Made by a program: the position numbers and the translations under genes
Shown here: piece by piece, positions 58,520 through 64,000 of the stretch
Position numbering within the stretch: the stretch's first letter is position 1
How the letters are laid out: each line of letters opens with the position of its first letter
DNA from: Trichoplax adhaerens
Lineage: Eukaryota; Placozoa; Uniplacotomia; Trichoplacea; Trichoplacidae
Assembly (NCBI RefSeq): GCF_000150275.1
Contig: NW_002060947.1
Location: 4,144,335-4,208,334, forward strand
Direction: 5' to 3'
Length of the DNA: 64,000 bases
Notes under the pieces: generated by a model
What the model was told of the DNA's origin: nothing
The model's input: the letters and a program-made list of their open reading frames with translations, nothing else
Databases searched by the model: none

Positions 58520-60427
58520 TTACTTTGCAAATATAAACCCCAAACCAGTTATACCACAGTTACTTCTACCAGCTACACCAATCAAAGTTCCTTTTCCAAT
58601 TAAGATATCCGATTTCCTGGAAGCTAAATTATTAATGCCGACATCAAAAACTTCTTCGCCTTCAGTATAAATTCTAACATGGGTAACGTAATGATCATCA
58701 TTTAAGGAAATAGTCAGGTTTGTGATAATCTTTTCTCCTTTATTAGTAAAGAAGGTTTTAGTCAGGGTTAAATTGTCCATGAAACCGATAGTCTTGATCA
58801 AGCCATTGATAAATTGAACTTGGAGATGTTTAATAATGGGTAGACCGTCGAAAGCATAGCGAAAGGTAATAGACTCGATGGGATTATTTGCTGTGGATAT
58901 AAAGAGGAACAAGTCGCCTTTATCACCACCATATACAACAGGAAACGTTGCATGGTCTTCTTGCACTGTCAATGATTGAATTAGAGAAGTAGCGCAATTA
59001 AATAAAATTGCTATCCTGACAAATACTTTGTGAATTATATGGACTATTGGGCTACAATCTAATCGATCTAGCACAAATACAGACATTTTTAATGTAACAC
59101 AAAGTTAGAACAAATCAGATAGGGTATTCGCTAAATAGGATGGTTTAGCTCTCCAATACGAACTAAGGCTAACGATCGTAAAAAGCCCACAATATTACTT
59201 CATACTTTTAAAATTCGTCAAGCTTATAGAATATTATTTTATCTCACCGCATAAGTAATCTGCTATATCACAGTATTCCCATCTTTTAAAAGTCGATTTA
59301 GTGTAGCACCAAGGTGTGATAGCATTTAGGGTTGGATTACGGCAGTAATTTGCCTCAAGGCCACTTTGAGGATTATTTCCTGGTGTATAAGTATGCGCAT
59401 GAGGTATTTGGCTGGACCATTTTTGGCACAATAATCCACTTTTTGTAATCCTCTGCGAGCCCCGATAATATTCTCCAACGCTCTTTTTGAGGCAATCTAG
59501 AAGTCAAATATCGATAATCGTATACTGTAAGCTATACACTTAGATTTCGTTTATCTGCAAGATGAATTCTCAAGGCAAAAATTAACGTACAATTTTATGT
59601 TTATTTCCTTTTACAGTCATACGCTTAAGTTACATGTTGCTACTGTATTGAGGATACTTTATATGCTCATTAGAATACTGATTTTAAACTTAATATGGTA
59701 TTCAAAAATTCATGCAGAATTTTTGAATTTGAAACTAAGGTACCGGTAGCAAAGATTGAGTCACTATAAATTATTTATAAGACTATACAACGTCGCCTAA
59801 ATTTCTTACTGCATCGGCGGATATCACAAAACATCCAACGTATTTGAGGATCGGTGGTATAACACCAAGGTCCTGCACTGCCACTTGGGTTGCGACAGTA
59901 GTTAGAATCTTCTAATCCTTCACTAGGATAATCTAGCGGTATGTAATCGTGTTTATGCGGCTTTTGAGAAGTCCAGTTTTGACATAAAATTCCTGATGCG
60001 GTCTTGCTTACATTTCCGCGATAATCGCTCCCGCGACTGATATAACATTCATCTAGCGTACGAAAAGGCAATGCGTGCAAATACATACAATGCGGTGGAA
60101 TTAGTTCTAACAAATTTTCAAACACCTACAAATCAATACAAAATTTTCCGTACCTGCCAAATCCGATTGGTCCTATTCCGGTTAGCGTTAGAAATATTAT
60201 CGTTTTCAGTGACAGAAGTATTTAAGGTTAGATTATGACTTGACTAAAGCTCAATATCGTAAGACGTGCATTTATGAAATGTACTATGCAAAATCAAGTT
60301 TAATGGCATGTACATAACGTAGAATATATAATTAAAGAAACTTATATACTTGCAAAAATATGTTATCGGACTGCACTCTTGACGTAGACAATGCCGCAGC
60401 GAATAATATTAGTAACGCAAATTTCAT
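58520..60427 (-). CDS. Secreted protein with two kringles and a jacalin-like domain, 4 exons
   Basis: Exons in transcript order: 60427-60350, 60125-59810, 59496-59248, 58965-58520; in-phase total 362 residues. Exon 1 encodes a clear signal peptide (MKFALLILFAAALSTSRVQS). Kringle 1 spans about 53-131 with all six cysteines (53, 74, 103, 114, 126, 131), and kringle 2 about 133-214 (133, 155, 183, 195, 207, 214). Both have the CQ.W.SQ.PH, NYCRNP, PWCYT and CD signatures. Kringles bind proteins and sometimes lysine, but the acidic pair of lysine-binding kringles is absent here (SGSAG and TLNAI precede PWCYT), so lysine binding is unlikely. Residues 215-362 form an all-beta-looking domain with a GGDKGD start, repeated I..I hydrophobic patterns and a GVAGRSNCGITGLGF end, like the jacalin lectin fold. 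This lectin call is tentative. No protease domain is present, so it is not a plasminogen or HGF orthologue. The role is probably extracellular binding. Confidence 0.88.
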
Positions 60428-61990
60428 CTTGATGTAAGATTCTTTCCTTGATAAACTAAATTCAAATATATATTTGTATAATAAAAGATACTGGTTTTAG
60501 TAAAGATTTGTATTTCATCGTTAAGCAATTGCTATAGAAGACCTTACTTGGATATAAGCATTAACTGAGATGGGAAATTTTTCAAATAGTATTGTCGTTG
60601 TAATCCAGATTCTATCACCTTGTCAGGATTGGAATCGAATTATTGGCTACTCGTTACAAGGACTTGCTCAATTTATAGTTTTTGATGAGATGTAAGGTTT
60701 ACCCTAAATAACTTATAGTATGTTGGTTACAGTTCGTGCATTACACGAAGATTAAATGAAGTTGACGACAAATGCACTGCCAATTTTGATAAATGAAATC
60801 ATAGTATCAATACGTTAATAAGACTATAGTTCTGTTATTATAATAATTTCGGTATATAGAGAACTATAAATGTGTAGGAGTTGATAATTTCCATTTCGTT
60901 ACAAGATTTGAAAATTCTGACAATAATTATTATCAATAGTGAAGCTGGGGCCTGAGCTTAGTGTATTTGACTAAAATGATAGTCATTTAGGGAGTAATTT
61001 TAACAATGATAGATTTGTACAAATTGTGCACGATATTGTAAAGTAATTCCATTACATCTTTTGTTAACAAAGTGTAACTATGAATATGTTAAGATTGCTA
61101 AAAGTTTCGATCATTTTATTGTATTCATTTTAAATCCAGTTTCACAAAATTGGATAGTTTACTTGTAGAGATGTTATATTCCAAAGTGGTATTTTTAATT
61201 TATTTAGCTAATTCTACAATCGTAGTAGCACTTTGAGGATCATCATATCGAACGAAATTACTTTTAAACGATAATGCTTGGATAATGATATCTATGCCGA
61301 ATACGAACTTCTATCTCTGCACTTACGGTAGTACTGTATAAATGTCTGTATTCTTACTCGTTTATCGTACACTCGTATACGCTCCTATGTCAAGGAGTGT
61401 CATCAATCAGATTTGTTGTTTGCACAATGCACAGTCTTGGACAACTATAATAATATAACCAGTCTCAATATTATGCTAATAGGATTATTATAGATTTGAA
61501 TTGGAATGTTTACATATTTGAATATATGGTACAATTATCATAGAACGCTATGCACAGGGATGATGGTTGTCAATTTTTTACTGAAGACTAACGGAAGAAT
61601 TTCCATTTCAGAAGGAAGACGTCAGTCCAAACTTCGTTTACCGTTAGTGTCAAAATTTATTTTTATTTTTGGGAGCAAGGCCCTTTCTACATGTAAGGTA
61701 ATGACATACATTTGTAGTTAAGATTTGCTTTTGCGTTCCGTCACCAAGTAATTGAATATGAGAATTAACCTTACATTATCTCGAAATTGCGTACAATTAA
61801 AAATACAACTTGTAAATAATATGTATCATAACCTCCTTTCGAATATCTATGAAACTTAAGATGATCACTAATAGATGAAAATATGTGACATAGTGCTTCG
61901 AATCAAATAAGAAAGCAATATTTCAAATATATATAATTTTGGTAGATATGTAGATATTTATATATATGATATACAGCTACAATAAAATCT
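60428..61990. other. 1.6 kb intergenic, nothing recognised
   Basis: AT-rich spacer between the 3' end of UFL1 and the 5' end of the kringle gene. Should hold the kringle-gene promoter. No protein-like frame. Confidence 0.55.
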
Positions 61991-64000
61991 TTAAGATTGC
62001 TTTTTGTTTTCTAAAGCAATTGCTTTAATCGTAGTCATTTTTTCTTGTAATTGTAGATCAATATTTTGATTATCGTTTGAATTATCGGAATCTTTAGGTT
62101 CCTCCGACATCTCTGGTTTTTGCTTGTCAGATGATTGTTGTATCGACTGAATAATGAGCTGTTGGTATTCATAAATTGTTTTATACTGTTCGTCTGTCAA
62201 GTGTTGCTTTAGGAATGATATAATCTGAGGGATACATCGACCAGGAGCGTGTATCATACATTGCGTATGTCTTTGAAATAACAGCAATGTGCAAAGATGT
62301 AAACACATCGCCGGTTTACTTTCTTTATTCAATTGCTCTATTAGACTTTGGCGGTGATTGAAGATTATTTGCCTATGAATACATCATCCACTATCAATAT
62401 TATAGATTGTATTACAGCTTGTTATTGTGACGAAGTTAAAAGATAACAAACCTTTCTTTTTTCTTATCCAATTTTTTTATCATTATTTGGCAAATCGAAG
62501 GTCCAAGAACAACGTCAAGGGCATCAAAGAATTGCTCAACATCCTATATGATAGTATCATTTTATAAATGATAATACCGTCATTAATACAAGATCTAAGT
62601 GTCTACTACCGTATATCCCTGTATATGCATTACCAATGAACAGTTAATATTTGTTACTTTGCCGCTTAATGATTTTTCCAAGGCAGATGCAGCTTTTTTA
62701 ACGTTATTAGGAAATTTCTCCAAAGCGGAAGAACGTGTCTGTATAACAGAAAGAATTTGTCACTTGCATCTAGGATATACAGTCCATGTACGTCATATAG
62801 TATATATATACTGTCGGTTAAATATAATACATTGGGCTCACTTCAGGATTTAAAGAATTAGGATCACTATCAACCATAATATGTTCGCTAATTAATAGAC
62901 TGAAAACGATATTGGTTATCTCTGTACATAGAGTATGCAAAAGATGTTTTCCAAGAGTGGTATGCGCGTCGCCTATAGCAATTTTAAATGGAAGTGAAAA
63001 TTGATAGTTCATTAATGTATGAAAGCAAATTTTTATCTGCTGTGAAGCAAGACTTTTACTTGCATTACCAGAAAAATGTTGAAGGCCTTTTCCAAATAAT
63101 TTAGCGTTAGTTAATAAACCATTAATTTTATCTTGTGCATCTGAATGAAGTTTACGTTTTTCAGAAGTAACTGAAGATGTTGATGCCAGGAATACTGATT
63201 TAGCAACCTCCTGATACTTTCTTTTGAGTGGACTACAGATATAGCAGAAAAATCAATGATCATTACCACTCAGTTATTACAATATGATTTCCTTACATCT
63301 AACTTGTTCAGGACGGCCAGTAAGAGAATGGATGAAGTATTATTTTCTTACCTAAATAGTTGAGAAGCGATTTCTTCTAAAAATTGATCTTCACAGTTTG
63401 AATGCTCTCGTTGCAATACTTCTATTATCTGAAATTTTGTGGGAATTCCGGTTATGAAAGTTTGATCTTTATTCATATAATTCAAATAAGTGTAGAGTTG
63501 AATTATGGTACTATAATATAGCTTTGTATATTCAAATACCTCGGGAATGGCCATAAATTCCAAGTCCTGCTTATTTTGTTTAATATGAGATCTGGTTGAT
63601 TCAAGGTCATCTGGCGTAGATCGGTCTTTGCCTTTACCCTTTCTTTTCGAACTCGTTGAATCATCTCCTTTCTTTTTTTTACCTCCAGTAACATTGGAGT
63701 CGTCATGTTTAGTCAGTGTCGAATGATTAGGATTGGTGGAGCTGGTAGATGCAAATTTTGCAGCTACTTTACCGGCATCCTGAATAGATTATGAGAAAAG
63801 AGTATTTTTAAATTGCGATTCAAAAAAGACTATAAATAGTAAATGAAAGTATACTTTTTCGGCTTTGGTCTTCATATGATCATCGAATAATTGTAAACAG
63901 TTTTGAATAAATTTGTTGCTGACAACGAATTTGTCGCAAAGACATTGTACGGATGTGTTATTTTTATTACTTTTTAAGCAATGCTTTTGTAACAACACTG
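61991..64000 (-). CDS. UFL1: E3 UFM1-protein ligase 1, C-terminal part (runs off the window end)
   Basis: Ligase for the ubiquitin-like modifier UFM1, acting at the ER with DDRGK1 and CDK5RAP3; targets include ribosomal protein uL24 and ASC1. Exons in transcript order from the edge: beyond 64000-63855, 63779-63352, 63232-62842, 62738-62658, 62543-62452, 62372-61991, all in phase. Matches to human UFL1: CDKFVVSNKFIQNC...KAEK, then a Lys/Ser-rich low-complexity linker (GGKKKKGDDS...) where human has its basic linker; KYQEVAKSVFLASTSS; GKHLLHTLCTEITNIVFSLL; KKLDKKKERRQIIFNHRQSL; MIHAPGRCIPQIISFLKQHL. The protein ends in a charged tail (EKMTTIKAIALENKKQS). Like other UFL1 proteins it has no RING or HECT domain. 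The N-terminal half lies past the window. Confidence in identity is high; the edge exon is incomplete. Confidence 0.95.

Overview
This is eukaryotic nuclear DNA, AT-rich, with animal genes cut by many short GT-AG introns. Six genes can be matched residue by residue to human orthologues from family knowledge: BLOC1S3, MAP3K4, ASCC3, a BBOX1-type gamma-butyrobetaine dioxygenase, SMARCAD1 and UFL1. Reconstructed ASCC3 and MAP3K4 are almost exactly human length (2173 and 1615 residues). A compact, intron-rich, AT-rich animal genome with human-like gene structures suggests an early-branching animal, most likely a placozoan (Trichoplax or Hoilungia type). That assignment is an inference.

Layout: 1-488 is a palindromic GTAC-rich array that abuts BLOC1S3 (489-4708, +). 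An intronless multi-pass membrane protein of unknown family follows (5363-6526, -), then a protein with four TM2 domains (7822-10285, +). About 4.9 kb without a recognisable gene leads to an intronless rhodopsin-family GPCR (15198-16454, +). MAP3K4 (18987-28152, -) and ASCC3 (29770-40837, +) lie head to head across a 1.6 kb gap made largely of the same GTAC palindromes and a repeated unit containing CACGTG. After a gap with a 129-bp triple tandem repeat comes the BBOX1-like gene (43746-46863, +), convergent with SMARCAD1 (48228-53826, -). The next 4.7 kb (53827-58519) is a series of separate tandem-repeat families. A secreted protein with two kringles and a jacalin-like C-terminus (58520-60427, -) and the 3' part of UFL1 (61991 to the window edge, -) close the window.

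How the genes relate: they are independent transcription units, not an operon. ASCC3 is the helicase of the ASC-1 complex, and UFL1 is the UFM1 ligase known to modify the ASC1 (TRIP4) subunit of that complex. In human, ASCC3, UFL1 and MAP3K4 all lie on 6q, so the neighbourhood may be ancestral linkage. SMARCAD1 and ASCC3 are both genome-maintenance motor proteins.

No mobile element with an intact coding region, rRNA, convincing tRNA or CRISPR array was seen. The least expected features are the GTAC palindrome arrays at two gene starts, the four-TM2 protein with a PPxY tail, the kringle-kringle-jacalin-like protein, a SMARCAD1 that seems to lack its CUE region, and a GC-AG intron in ASCC3. Exon boundaries were derived by hand from splice consensus, reading phase and remembered human proteins; no alignment or transcript was available.
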